Of a stretch of DNA of 64,000 bases, positions 42,655-54,302 are shown piece by piece; position 1 is the first letter of the stretch; the number at the start of each line of letters is the position of its first letter. The DNA is taken from positions 83,294,501-83,358,500 of the forward strand of contig BSWB01000004.1 in the NCBI GenBank assembly GCA_033239125.1, in the 5' to 3' direction. The notes under the pieces were generated by a model. The model had not been told where the DNA came from. It saw only the letters and a program-made list of their open reading frames with translations, and searched no databases. The position numbers and the translations under genes are program-made. This stretch comes from Fagopyrum homotropicum (taxonomy: Eukaryota; Streptophyta; Magnoliopsida; Caryophyllales; Polygonaceae).

Positions 42655-43484
42655 TGATACGGGGATTAGCCGCGAAGAACGGATCTAGACGAGCAACCTG
42701 TTTTCGGGAATAGAAGCAAACGAAATTCAGCAAACAAGAATGAATGAAAACGTGCAAAACAAAGAGGGGGGAACGAAAATAGGAAGGAAGAACTGAAAGG
42801 AACAAAACGATAGAACCCTTGGATTCGATTATCCAAGAACCAAACCGAATACGATTCGACTCCGTTTCTTACAACTTCACACAATCGATCTAGAGTTATC
42901 GAAAGCACGAAGAGGTTGCTTCGATTCGACTTGTAGCACCAACCCGAAGGAGATTGGCACACACAAGAACGAGAAAGCTATACTAACACCACAATTCTCA
43001 CGAGACAATAAGCTGAACTCAAAAGGTTCGATTTAGCACTTAGGCAATGTGTTTAACGTCATCTCCCTACAAAAAGAAGAGAGAAAGGTTTATATACAAC
43101 CTAGACCTTCTCTCCTAAAAATAGAAAAGAAATAAAAACAATGATTACAATTTAGAGTTTTTTAAATAAATCCATAAAATAGACTAATTCTAGGCTTTAT
43201 TTAACACTCTCTAACTAGCTTCTCATACCAGCCTTTACGCCAGCCTTCATCCATGCACATGCACATGTGAGCCTTCATCTTATGCTCCATTCAACTTCTT
43301 CGTGGCTGGTCCAATGTGGCTAAGCATCATGACGGGCCTTGGACTCATTGGAGGTGAGCTTGGGTGAGCTTCTTGAACCATGGCTAGGAAGATAGCATCC
43401 CTCTCTGCTTGGCGTTTGGCTTGAGCTCGTGTTAGGGCTCCTTGTGGTGTTGAAGATGGAGCTAGCTCGGATGACCCTTCATCA
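42655..43484 (-). repeat. CRM-A 5' LTR (830 bp)
   Basis: Same ends as the left LTR. In a 145-base stretch around the TATA box (plus 43089-43096) the two LTRs differ at about seven sites, roughly 5% by eye. It retains the pol-tail coding sequence (43280-43483), which is not preceded by pol here. Confidence 0.94.
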
Positions 43485-44180
43485 ATTTCTTTCATAGCTG
43501 AGCAGGTGATGGACCTATCCGAGCTTGAGGAAGGGATGGAGATCCCATTCTACATGGAAGGTCTCCTCCGGAGGTGCAAGCTCCTCAAGCGGGATGAGGA
43601 GAACTTGTTTTGGCTTTCCTTTGCACATGGGAGCCATATTACATACTTGCCACGGCCTCTACCATTCGGAGATCAGATCTCCGAGCTTTACATTCCGGCT
43701 AACCCATTTGTGCCAAGGCGGCCTCAGGTGGCCATTGTTTAGCGGCACGCAGCGAGCTCCAGCCGGGCTCCTTATGAGGACCACATGCCAATTCCGGATG
43801 ATGAAGAGATGCCTACTGCAGCGGGAGATGATGACCCCGCACTTGAGAGCCTCTAGGCTCAAATGGATGCATTGACCACTCAGCACCAAGCTTGGCAGAT
43901 TAAGTACCAGCGCACCATGCTGGAGCATCAGCAGTCCTGGTAGTCCAACTTTCAGACGAGCATGACCGCCCATTTTGACCGGCGTCAGGATGCTTGGCAG
44001 GCGGTCCAACAACAGCAGCTAGAGGCTTGGCAATCCAGCTTTGAGACCACCATTGGCGGCTGGTTGGATGCTCAGCAGACCCGCCTTGATGACATTTACC
44101 GGAGGCAGGAGCATTTCTTCAGCCACTTCCCTTATCCGCCGGAGCAGGGTCCGGATGGTCCAGCTGGACCATCCCATTAG
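43485..44180 (+). pseudogene. Athila-2 3' ORF remnant with three in-frame TAG stops
   Basis: The frame is open from the junction with CRM-A and includes an ATG at 43509 (MDLSELEEGMEIPFYMEGLL). It reads FGDQISELYIPANPFVPRRP, an acidic section, then a Gln/Trp/His-rich part with two similar modules (HQQSW*SNFQTSMTAHFDRR and LEAWQSSFETTIGGW), likely helical. Stops are TAG at 43740, 43854 and 43941, each probably a former CAG; the third aligns with Gln in the second module. It ends GPDGPAGPSH and a stop. Its place before the polypurine tract is that of the env-like or unknown 3' ORF of Athila elements. I do not recognise a function; the N-terminus is missing. Confidence 0.68.
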
Positions 44181-44253
44181 TGGGTATCCTCTCTTTCCTT
44201 TCCCTACCTTACTATCTTTGCTTTTATTTTCACTTTGAGGGCAAAGTGTTCTT

Positions 44254-44271
44254 CAAGTATGGGGGAGGGAA
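44254..44271 (+). other. Upstream PPT-like tract after the Athila-2 3' ORF
   Basis: CAAGTATGGGGGAGGGAA lies about 75 bases after the ORF and about 590 bases before the true polypurine tract, which has nearly the same sequence. Confidence 0.7.
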
Positions 44272-44845
44272 TACTATCTTGCACGTACAATCTTTTGAGT
44301 CTATTATTTGAGTTTGTTTTGAGATTTTATAGTTTGTAATATTTGTTGAAATTCAGTGAAAAAAAGAGAGAGAAAAAGCCAAAGAAATTGAAAAAAGGCA
44401 TGAAAAATCCTTGGATAAACCGAAAACCCGAAAGGGCGGTTTAGGCAAAAAGAAGGTAGTCCGACCAACATTAGGTTGGTGCACAAATGGACTTGAGGGA
44501 TGTGAGGAATTGGTAAGACTAATAAGAAAAGAAGAAGAGTGTCAAGGTGAAAACCCGAAAGGATGCCTTGGCAAAATGAGCGGCACCGACTGTAGGTTCT
44601 CCTTCCGACATTTGGCGGCATAAGAAGGGGAGTCATAAGGAGGTTGTCCGGGTAGGTCACTCTTGGAGCAATAAGGATGGTAGTTTCTCACTTTCTTCTC
44701 ATTTTCTCTCTTTTCTTTCTTTCTTTCTTTCTTTCTTTCTTGGTTTTTCTTTTGTTTCCTTTATCTTATCTTCTACACCATGCTTCCTGAGGCTATTAGT
44801 TGCTGAACTGTTGTCATATGTGTTACTTGGGACAAGTAAAAAGTC

Positions 44846-44861
44846 TAAGTATGGGGGAGTT
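44846..44861 (+). other. Athila-2 polypurine tract
   Basis: TAAGTATGGGGGAGTT directly precedes the LTR start TGATAGG, the typical arrangement at an Athila 3' LTR. Confidence 0.86.
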
Positions 44862-47011
44862 TGATAGGTGATAGAATCACAATCAATTAGGATAATTTTT
44901 AGCATCTTTTTATTTTTTGTTAGAGTCGGTTTGTGTTGCTAACATCTTACTCTAGAAGAAGAAGTCTAAAAGAAGCAAAAGAGATGTTAGAAGCACTTGG
45001 GAATTGAAGATCATTCACGAAGACAAGCTTCTAGTGCCACACCGCCCCTGCGGAGCAGTGTCATCACCCCTGCGGGTGGCACTGCACGCCGGAACGCAGC
45101 TTGTGCCTTCGCCAGTGATGAAGGGTCATTTTAGCTAGCTCCATCTTCAACACCACAAGGAGCCCTAACACGAGCTCAAGCCAAACGCCAAGCGGAGAGG
45201 GATGCTATCTTCCTAGCCATGGTTCAAGAAGCTCACCCAAGCTCACCTCCAATGAGTTCAAGGCCCGTCATGATGCTTAGCCACATTGGACCAGCCAAGA
45301 AGAAGTTGAATGGAGCATAGGATGAAGGCTCACGTGTGCATGTGCATGGATGAAGGCTGGCGTAAAGGCTGGCATGAGAAGCTAGTTAGAGAGTGTTAAA
45401 TAAAGCCTAGAATTAGTCTATTTTATGGTTTTATTTAAAACACTCTAAATTGTAATTATTGTTTTTATTTCTTTTCTATTTTTAGGAGAGAAGGTCTAGG
45501 TTGTATATAAACCTTTCTCTCTTCATTTTTGGGGAGAATACGTTAAACACATTGCCTAAGTGCCAAATTGAATTCCTTTGAGTTCAACCTCTTGTCTTGT
45601 GAGAATTGTGGTGTTAGCATAGCTTTCTCGTTCTTGTGTGTGTCAATCTCCTTCGGGTTGGTGCTACAAGTCGAATCGAAGCAACCTCTTCGTGCCTTCG
45701 ATAATCCTAGATCGATTGTGTGAAGTTGTAAGAAGCGGGGTTGAATCGTCATCGGTTTGGTTCTTGGATAATCGAATCCAAGGGTTCTATCGTTTGTTCT
45801 TTTCGGTTCCTCTTGTCCATTTCGGTTCCCTTATTGCTTTGCACGTTTTTCCTTCATCTTTGTGTGCTAATTTTTGTTTGCTTCTATTCCCGAAAACAGG
45901 TTGCTCGTCTAGATCCGTTCTTCGCGGCTAATCCCCGTATCAGCCAGCGCCCGGAACACAGCATGTCACCGCCCCTGTGGCCACCTTTGGACGGCCCTGC
46001 GGTGACTTTCCTTGAAGAAGTGAAGCCGGAGCCCCTGCGCCTCTGCCTGTGGACCAGCCTGCGGAGTTGTGAAGCCGAAGAGCCAGTGTCACTGCCCCTG
46101 TGGTGACATTGGGCCGCCCCTGCAGCTCGACATCAGAAACGACAGAAAGAAGAAGAGTAAAACATTTGAAGAGCATTAAAGACCCGCCCCTACGGGATTG
46201 TCAGGCCACCCCTGCGGCCAAGAAGAACACCAAGCGTTTTGGCCTAAACCGCCCCCGCGGCCCTAAAGCCCGCCCCCGCAGTTTAGCGCCATAGAACTCT
46301 ACTCCGGTTGTTTGCACCACCTTTATGGCATTAAAGGTGGCTGTTTAGGACGGCCATTTAGTTCCTTTTACTGCCAATTCTAGTATAAATAGGGTCATGG
46401 CTGATTGCTAGAATCATCCATCATTTTCCCCACTTTATCTCTATTTCCCTTACTTCCAAGTGTAATGTGTTTTTGATTTCCTTGCTATATTGAGTTGTTT
46501 TGAAGTTGCATTGATGCTTTGGTTGTAAGTCTTTATTAGTATTATTCAGTTATATGTGTTATATTACTTTAGCTCTAAACTTATGTTTGCATGTTTCTTA
46601 CCACTTAGATTGGTCACCCTAAGTGTCTAATTGCATGCAAAGAACTAGGATTAATTGACTCCGGGTTCGGGTCCTTAATCTAGTAGTAATCCTTTAGGTG
46701 AAAGATAGTTGTAATCTCTTAAAGAATAAGGAACATAACTATAAAGAAAGTCTAACGGTGTTTACGGATCACTAAACTTCTCCATTCTATCACATCTTTA
46801 CTTGTTTTCGTTGTGCTTTTGTCTTGTTTCATTACAATCCAACCCCCCCCCCCCTTTGGTTACATTTATCGATAATTGAACTTAATCATTACTTGGAAAA
46901 ACTCTCTAGGGATCGACCCTTTCTTACACTATACAAACCAACTAGTGTAACGTTAGACAATTACATTTGACTTAAGCTAAAAGAAAACGACCTAGAATTT
47001 TATCCTCGTCA
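44862..47011 (+). repeat. Athila-2 LTR, split by a solo CRM LTR
   Basis: It begins TGATAGGTGATAGAATC. Minus the inserted solo LTR and one GCCAG it is about 1.3 kb. Its U3 carries about twelve copies of a palindrome-like CCGCCCCTGCGG motif (45030-45105 and 45955-46290). Later parts contain GGGATCGACCCTTTCTTAC, common near the end of Athila LTRs, and a C12 tract at 46843-46854. The end near 47011 (CTCGTCA) is inferred; minus-strand Tekay-2 sequence follows. Confidence 0.68.
45116..45942 (+). mobile_element. Solo CRM-A-type LTR (827 bp) with intact target duplication
   Basis: It starts TGATGAAGGGTCATTTTAG, ends CCCCGTATCA, and is very similar to the CRM-A LTRs. GCCAG stands on both sides (45111-45115 and 45943-45947). 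A lone LTR with a target duplication is the product of recombination between the two LTRs of a full insertion. It keeps most of the LTR-coded pol tail (GALTRAQAKRQAERDAIFLA, with one stop just upstream) and the TATA box TATATAAA at 45504-45511. Confidence 0.96.
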
Positions 47012-50000
47012 CTTACCACTCCCACTGCATAACTCGCGGTGGATGAAGTCTTCTTTCTCGTCTTATGGTTCTCAGCTTGACCTGACGACGTTTAACGTAA
47101 GGGCTATGTACTTAGCCACCTAGGCTTTAAGCCCGTCTCGCTAATGTGAACATCCTAAACCGGTTACCTCTTACCAACAAACCATCAACCTATAAAGGTA
47201 ACTATGGGGTCTCTTCTCGTAACCTTCTATCCCGGATCCTTCTCAAACACATTCAAAGACCATCTTTGACTAAAGTCCTTAACCATCTATAAACATCGCC
47301 TCTGCGGGGTACTCAACTCTTGTTGAGTGAGTATAGATACACGCATCATACTCTTATTGTTCATACATGTCTGGCATGTTACTCCGTAGCCAACCAACAT
47401 CACCATAAGCACGCGTCCTAAAGCGGATAACTTTTTACCTTTAGTCGGTCATTCTTCTTACATACCCGCAAATATCTACGTACACACAAAACCTCTCTTG
47501 ATACCTCATACGTGCATCATAAGCCCCTCTTGGATGTATCCATAATATGATACAGTCCCCATAACTTGATGTTTGTGTCAAAGAAAACGAAATGGAGGTC
47601 ACTCACCTCTTCTACTTTTGTTAAAACTCCACGGATACATCTTGGATCCCACGATCCAATTGTCTTCTTTAGAAGGGAAGAAAGTGTCAAAACCATCCCG
47701 AAACTCGGTGGTTATGGCCCACCAAATTATAAGCTTCATATCTCCTCAACATACCTTGAAGGTATTACCGAAACAATCACCTCGTTCTTAACTGATCTAC
47801 TGGATATTCTCAACCCTCTATGTCTCTTAGGAGGCCACCTCGGACGTCCCAATCCGCCTAGATAACTCTAGTTATCCTCTTATCCTGCATAACCTGTATC
47901 CTTGTCGTCTCATGACAAGCTCGTTCCTCTTAATTCTGAGAGTACAACAAATCATCTTCAAATCCTAATCATAAGAATCATTAGCACAACTCATGCATCA
48001 TAATTGTCATAACAATCCTTAGGTTAGGGTCCACCTTGGAACCGCCCGAAACAACACAAATTGCGCCACTTCATCGTAACTCGATTCCGAAAATTGATGG
48101 ATACTCTTCTATGTAAACTCCAACTCATCATTCGCACTTGCGATCTCAAATGGCTTCACTATACTTGTAGTAACCATATCGACCCTAAATGCCGCCTTAC
48201 AAAGGTCCTTTCTTCTCACCACCCAAATCTGGTGACATCCCGACTCCAAGTCGATCTAATTAAACTTTGTAACCACACCAACTAGTCTTAACGAGCCATC
48301 CAATACAAAGAAGATAAAATCACTCGTCGTTCACCATACATGTCTCTTGGAAATCAAAGTACAACTTCCCAACTCATACCTTTCCTCCCAACTCTTATCG
48401 GAAAGCCCTAAAGGGAAGACCGGAAGAAATTCTCCATTCCAAACCACCGAAACCTCTAACTCAAGGATTCTCAAGAACCATCACCTTAAGCTTACAGCCT
48501 ATAACACTACTGTAGCTTCGGTCCCTCGTTTCACACCGTAGCCTCTATGGCTCATTTGGGTGAGTCTAACCACTTCGACTCATTTCTTGTTCACAACAAC
48601 ATATCATTCGTTCATTAAGAATGAAATAACGTGCATCTCCTTCCTATATCTTCCCATTTTCTTAAAGCAACTCGGGAACTTCACTTTCCTCCGGACCCAA
48701 CTAGGTCCTTATGTGCTTAAACCTTTAAGGTTCCAAACCGCTCCATTCCTCCATATGTCAAAACTCGAGATCTATAAAGATCGCAAAAAGGGGCATTACC
48801 ATCCCTTTCCGAGAGGCTTGTTACCGTCACTTGCTTTAACCATTTAACGTTATATTGCTCAAGACAACCAACCATTTGCTGATGTACTTCTTACTATTGA
48901 CATCCAACCATAGGGAAAACTCCAAGCTTTTGTTAATGTTCCTTTATAGTCACCACTTGAGGTTATACCTCCCGTCTACAACTTCTTAATAGGTAACCCG
49001 CACTTTATGCATTCTTGGTCATAACTGATAAGCTTATGGTTGACCTTCTCTAAGGTCAACGACTTACCAATCTTCCACACTTAGTGTTTCTAATCTTCCG
49101 AGGCTACCCTCCTTGAGGTACTCCACCTCAACTTTGTTAGCTCTTTCCATGGTCCATGGTTTCTTCTTTTCCATAAAGTCACCATACTCTTCTAGGCTTC
49201 ACGTTCCGTATAACCCGCCTTCATAGGCTTAACCGCACCTCATAACATCTGATAAGCGTGTCTTCTCGCAAAGCTTCAACATTATTCAACAACTGCTTGC
49301 GTATCACTTGGGCGTCGTCTTAAGTCGTTCCATAACTAAAGCTCCTTGTTGCGTCACTCCTCTTCTCAAGATCACGTCTGCTCACACTTCTATCTCCTTG
49401 GTGTTTCTTAGTCTTATCATCATAACGGAAATCAGGACAACTCCACGTGAATCCTTTCCATACCACTCTTCTCATAACCCTCGTAATTTTGACTCTTCAC
49501 TTAACGGTATCATGTAAGCTTACTTTCGGTGTCCTTCATCTTTCACACCGGTTCGATCACTCTTCACATCTTGACTCCGGAGATTAGGAGCGTCTAAAAG
49601 GAGCTTTACTTCTCATAATGGAACACCGTCTCTAACCTTTTGGGAATGTACCCATCTCCTCCTGGATTCGCATCTTTAGTTCTCCCCGTATCTTCTTGAA
49701 GAACTTATATACGTTATCTCCATTGGTCCCGTTGTCTTCCCAATTCGTGACTTCTTTGGTAACCACTTCCACATCTTCATGTTACTCCTTTTTCTTGTAT
49801 GGTCTCCGTTCCTCTTTCTCTTAAGCTATCTCGTATTGTTCTTTTACTTGGTTGTCCTTCGTTTACGCAATCTCCAATCCTCTTCTTCGACATCCTTTAA
49901 AAGGAATTCGAGAATGCCATGGTGTTCGTTAGCACAAAATGCCCAACTCGATACTTGAGCGTACTCCTCCACATGTGAACGTTATCCCAAGCCACATCAT

Positions 50001-50470
50001 CGTCTTAAAGGTGATGACATCATATAATCATCTTAGCTCAAAGGTCCCATAACTTCATATACTACTATATATATAAGAATATGTATTCATAACTAGATAA
50101 GTCCTATGTCCATATCACTACCAATATAACACATCCGGCATTCCATCATAACCATACAAGGTCCAAAACATATCGTCCACATATACAACTATACACATAA
50201 ATCATGTCCAGCATGCAACTACAATCCACGAAGAGACACATCAATTCCATCATGCATAACTACAAACCTCATATCCATATCTATATATAAACATATATAT
50301 ATACATATCAAAATCCAATAAACTAAGCTGCAGAGATCCGCAGAAGGAGTGGTGCTCCGTACATTCTACCCCGACTCATGCATGTGATTTTGAAAATGAA
50401 AGCTCAGAACCCGTGGGGTTCTTTTTATTCCTTATTCGGCCTTTAGAAGATTGTGAGTGCCATTGTTGTT
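47012..50470 (-). mobile_element. Tekay-2 internal region, unrecognised and non-coding
   Basis: Read on the minus strand from the primer site, the leader (about 50470-50150) resembles that of Tekay-1: both include a GGATCTCTGCAGC segment and TATATATAT runs. About 49930-48700 corresponds to the Tekay-2 fragments at 23270-24463 and 57650-58800. No frame is open for long and no protease, RT or integrase motif was found, so the middle is either deeply decayed or never coded. The end near 47012 meets the Athila LTR. Confidence 0.58.
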
Positions 50471-50490
50471 AACCTAGGGCTCTGATACCA
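50471..50490 (-). other. Tekay-2 primer-binding site, initiator tRNA-Met type
   Basis: TGGTATCAGAGCCCTAGGTT on the minus strand, a few bases from an LTR end, parallel to 404-420 of Tekay-1. Confidence 0.9.
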
Positions 50491-50493
50491 CTT

Positions 50494-52672
50494 TCAACAC
50501 CCCAAATCTGCGGGACTCGGGAATGCTACGGGCGAGACCTCACGATGGGTCCCGACCCTTAGCTTGACAACAATTTCACCGGATCTTGCAACAAGACACA
50601 AATAAAGGCCAAAACAAAAATACATTTTTATGCAATGTAATGAAAACCCGGAAGCATATAAACAAAAGACTTCAGCCGATAAACAACCCAAATACCAACG
50701 CCACACACGTGACATACAATAAACATAAAGAATATACAAACTCGACTCCAACCAAAACCCACTCCTAAAATGTACGGAACCCCGGCCGCCCACCCTTCTG
50801 GATCTCTCGGCCGCATTCCTAACCTGCAAGGCAATCTACAACAATTGGTATAAAACCACAACTCATATTCAAGGCATTAGAATCGATGGGAAAGGCACAA
50901 ACACAAGTTAATATTCATAAGCACACAACATACTTAGAAGCACAAAAATCCGGTTTATTATTTTTATTATTATTACGTCATATCCCGTTCTAATTCAACT
51001 TAGGTTTGTGACACGAAAATTCCCGAAGCTTGCCCTGGTCCCTATTACAGGCATGGAATGGTACTGATGCATCTGATCGTCTACCTGCACGGGATGGTAG
51101 CCAGGAACCTCCTAGCTCTCGCAGGAGCTAAACAAGTTGTCACTGCCCGTTATCATACACTTGGGCCAAAATAATACATGTAAAGGTCGGTGGTCCTATT
51201 ACCAGTTTATTTGTTATAATGAAAACGATAAAACACACACACCACCAAACACGCAACGAATCTAATACATAGAATTCGAGCTAAGTATGTCCGGAGACTT
51301 ACCTTATCGACACACTCAACTCACAACACTCTCGCTTCCCTTGAGAAGGAGTCCATAACCTGCTCACAAGAAGATAACTATGTCAACAATTCGCTCAACT
51401 CAAGAAGTCTAAGACTTCTAGACAAATGATCTACGCAAGATCATTTGGCTCACATTCTAGGACAGCATCCTAGAATCTCTCATGCTAAAATCACAGTCAA
51501 CACAAGCGAGAAGTCCTTAGACTTCTAGACCCTATGATCTCGGAGGATCATAACCCATAACACATACTATGATAAAAAAGCCTAGTCTCAACAACCTCAA
51601 CGGTAACAACACTAGGCTAGTATACGCATATCCTAGCCCATAACCTCACAACCACAACGTACACTCTCAACCTCACAAGCCTCACAAGGAATAGCCTTAT
51701 ACTCATCCCACGAGTCAACTCAGAACATACATCAACAAACCTTAGAATATAACAAGATCCTTGAACCCTCACCTAAGGTGCAAGCCTCTACTTGGCATTC
51801 TCATCTATCCTACGTCCAATCCTAGCATGATATTATCATAACACGCTCTAAGATCATCTATGAAAACATACTCGAGGGAGGGAACTCACTAAGCAAAGAC
51901 ACGGGCTCGGAAGAAGGAAACACATCCCCGAAGAGGGGGCTCGACTGGTGCAAAACCGCCCTTGCGGCCAGATGAGGCACACTTGCAGCCAGAGGCTGCC
52001 CCCCTGCGGCCAGGAGCTGCAGGCCGCCGCCCCTGCGGCAGGGCTGCTTATTGCTCCCCCGCGGCGTTGTCCGGCCGCGGGTGCAGTCGAACTCCAGAGG
52101 CGAGCTTCGACGGCTTTCTTCTTAGTTGTGCACTCGATTCCGTCCACTCCCGGCTGGCTGGCTCCATCATGGAAGATCTTCACACACAACATGATCCCCA
52201 TACATGATCTAAGATAGATCTATGGATAGGCAAGAATAAACAAGGGGAAAATGAAGATTAAGGAAATGAAGAAGGAAGGGAGAGCTTACCATTACCAATC
52301 CGGATTTGTAGCACATCTCACTGCTGGACATCAATCAAGAAGAAGAGAGGGAAGATCATCAAAGAGAGTTACCAAGCCAAAGGAGGGAGAAGAAGCAAAG
52401 GGGAAAGGGGAAAAATGAAATGTCACGCGAAAGTTAAAAGGGAGGAGAGAGGCAAGGTTGGCTGCCCATCAAAAGAGGAAACAAGGGGTCAAGCAGCCCA
52501 TCACAACAATATCAAGGGGTCAAAAGGGGAAAGGGAACAACGAAGGGTCCACACGGGATTTTGGAAATAAACCTTGCCACTCAGCACCTCGTGCATGCTG
52601 GAAAACTAAGCCGGGCTTGCGGGAAGGTCGATAACTTGCTAACCATCCGGAATAAAAATTCCTTATGTTACA
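50494..52672 (-). repeat. Tekay-2 5' LTR (about 2,179 bp), copy A
   Basis: On the plus strand it runs from TCAACACCCCAAATCTG (a changed form of TGTAACACCCC) to CTTATGTTACA. The first 1.35 kb matches the left LTR at 31877 to about 33100, but its U3 (from about 51850) is different and contains GC-rich CCGCCCCTGCGG-like motifs (51950-52080). It is thus a related but distinct subfamily, and may not be the partner of the left LTR. Confidence 0.74.
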
Positions 52673-53452
52673 TCCTAGCTCTCGCGAGAGCTAGACAAGT
52701 TGTCACCGCCCGTTATCAGACACTTGGTCCAAAATAAATAAAGGTCGGTGGTCCTATTTCCGGTTTAATTGTTATAACGTAAACAATAAACGCACACCAT
52801 CAAACACACATTGAACGAGAGAGAGAGGAAGGAAGGGAAGGAGGGTGGCGTGAGGGGCTTGGGTAGTGTTACGGCTTTCCGGCAAGTCGACAGTGGAGGC
52901 GAGGGGGAGATCTCCTGCTTGGGGGAGTAGAGAGTTGCGAGTTGTGAGGGTAGGAGGATCTGCAGGACAAACAAAGACGGGGGGAGATCGAGTAGCCCTG
53001 CTGGGTGCAGGACACGACAAGGTGGGTTGGCCAGCGTCAGGGGCAACGAGGAGTCGGCAATTAAAGGCCGCCTCCACACAAACGATGCCACACGGCATAG
53101 GAAAAGAGGGAAAGAAAGAAAAAGAAAAAAAGACTAATTCGATCCAAATACACGGGAACGGAAGTTTCGGATCGGAAAACTTTTCCGATCCTTTCGGGAA
53201 AAGATTATGTTGATCGAGTATATAAATAAACTTGCAAAAAATATACTTTGAAATACAAAGACCATTTTCGCAAATTACTTACGAGATTATGTAATATTTA
53301 ATTGAGGTAATAAATTATACCGGTATACATACTCTCGTAGAATTTAATTTATGACGTAAAAATACTCGTAAAATATTTAAGCTATTCAAAATATCGATAA
53401 AAGTGTGAAATAATAAATATCGCAAATGCGCCTAAAATTTTGGGGCGTTACA
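52673..53452 (-). repeat. Tekay-2 LTR fragment, copy B
   Basis: The first part (52673-52805) duplicates 51108-51250 of copy A. It then jumps to U3 sequence ending TTTTGGGGCGTTACA, as in the left LTR. It is a partial LTR with an internal deletion, abutting copy A. Confidence 0.72.
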
Positions 53453-54302
53453 TTAAAGTCATAAACAACTTCACAAGATAACATCAACACCTCAAGCCTT
53501 AAAACATTTCACAATCCTCAAACATTCACCTAAGGTCCATAACCACTACTTGGTATTCACTCTAAGTTATGTTGGATCCAACCTAGCATGATACTACTAA
53601 ACATAACTAGATCAAAGTAAGATCATAAGCTCGGGGGAGAATATATATAAATAAGAAGGGCATAATATATATGGTATATATAAATAAGAATACAACTCGA
53701 AATTAATCCAAAAAGGGCATAATATGGCCCTGCTGCAATTAATTACAGATTTTGGCCCAAGGTTTTATTTACGGAAGATGGTCCAAGTTTCTAGAGTTTT
53801 ATATTGTGCCCGGAAAATATATCTACGGTTTTAAACTTGGGTTTTACTTCGAGTTAAATTCTTATTTATATATACTATATTTATTGTGACCTTGTTGGAT
53901 TAATTTCGGTTTACGACTCAAGTTTTTAATTGCGGTTTATGACCCAAGTTTCTAAGATTAGATAAATTGCCCGGGACATGTTTTTACGATTTTAAACTTT
54001 GATTTTTAAATACGAATTTTATTTTATATTTGTATAGATTATATATATTATGCCCAAATTTAGCATACAAGCTAAATTTGTTTAGTTTTGGTTTTAGGTT
54101 CGGAAACGACCCCAATAAAAGCCTAACGAATCCAAGTGCGATATCCGTCGATTGACTACCGCCTTTGACCTCGTGTGAGTACCTCCTTCCTCGATCAAGT
54201 TATGTTTAGTAGTATCATGCTAGGTTGGATCTGGCATAACATAGAGTGAATACCAAGCAAGTAGTGGTTATGGACCTTAGGTGAGTACTTGATGGCGGGT
54301 CG
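53453..54302. repeat. Inverted pair of Tekay-2 LTR fragments
   Basis: The first arm (53453 to about 53690) is in minus orientation and matches 32880-33080. The second (about 53700-54302) is in plus orientation and matches 56130-56780. CATGATACTACTAAACATAA near 53590 and its reverse complement near 54205 show the inversion. No coding sequence is seen. Confidence 0.7.

Larger units (their letters stand above)
35520..43484 (-). mobile_element. CRM-A, nearly complete CRM-type element
   Basis: A 7,965-bp minus-strand element with two LTRs, primer site, long gag, nearly full pol and polypurine tract. It is the best reference for the other CRM copies. Defects are a changed RT catalytic motif, a gag-pol frame change, a frameshift in RNase H and two stops before the integrase core. 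The flanks do not show a target duplication (GGTGT on the left, ATTTC on the right), and they belong to different families, Tekay-2 on the left and Athila on the right. It may therefore be a recombinant of two insertions or have lost flanking DNA. Confidence 0.93.
43485..44861 (+). mobile_element. Athila-type 3' internal region (Athila-2)
   Basis: A 3' ORF remnant (43485-44180), an untranslated stretch with paired AAGTATGGGGGAG motifs at its ends, and an LTR from 44862 identify the 3' end of an Athila-type element. Everything upstream of the ORF is replaced by CRM-A. The untranslated part twice carries GAAAACCCGAAAGG (near 44420 and 44550) and has a (CTTT)n tract at about 44709-44742. Confidence 0.76.

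Noticed and set aside
50494..50829. Open frame of 111 codons on the minus strand
   Set aside because: It falls entirely in LTR U5 sequence shared with other LTR copies that do not keep the frame.
51854..52217. Open frames of 81-115 codons on both strands
   Set aside because: They arise from the GC-rich CCGCCCCTGCGG-like repeats in a Tekay-2 LTR; no domain and no conservation.
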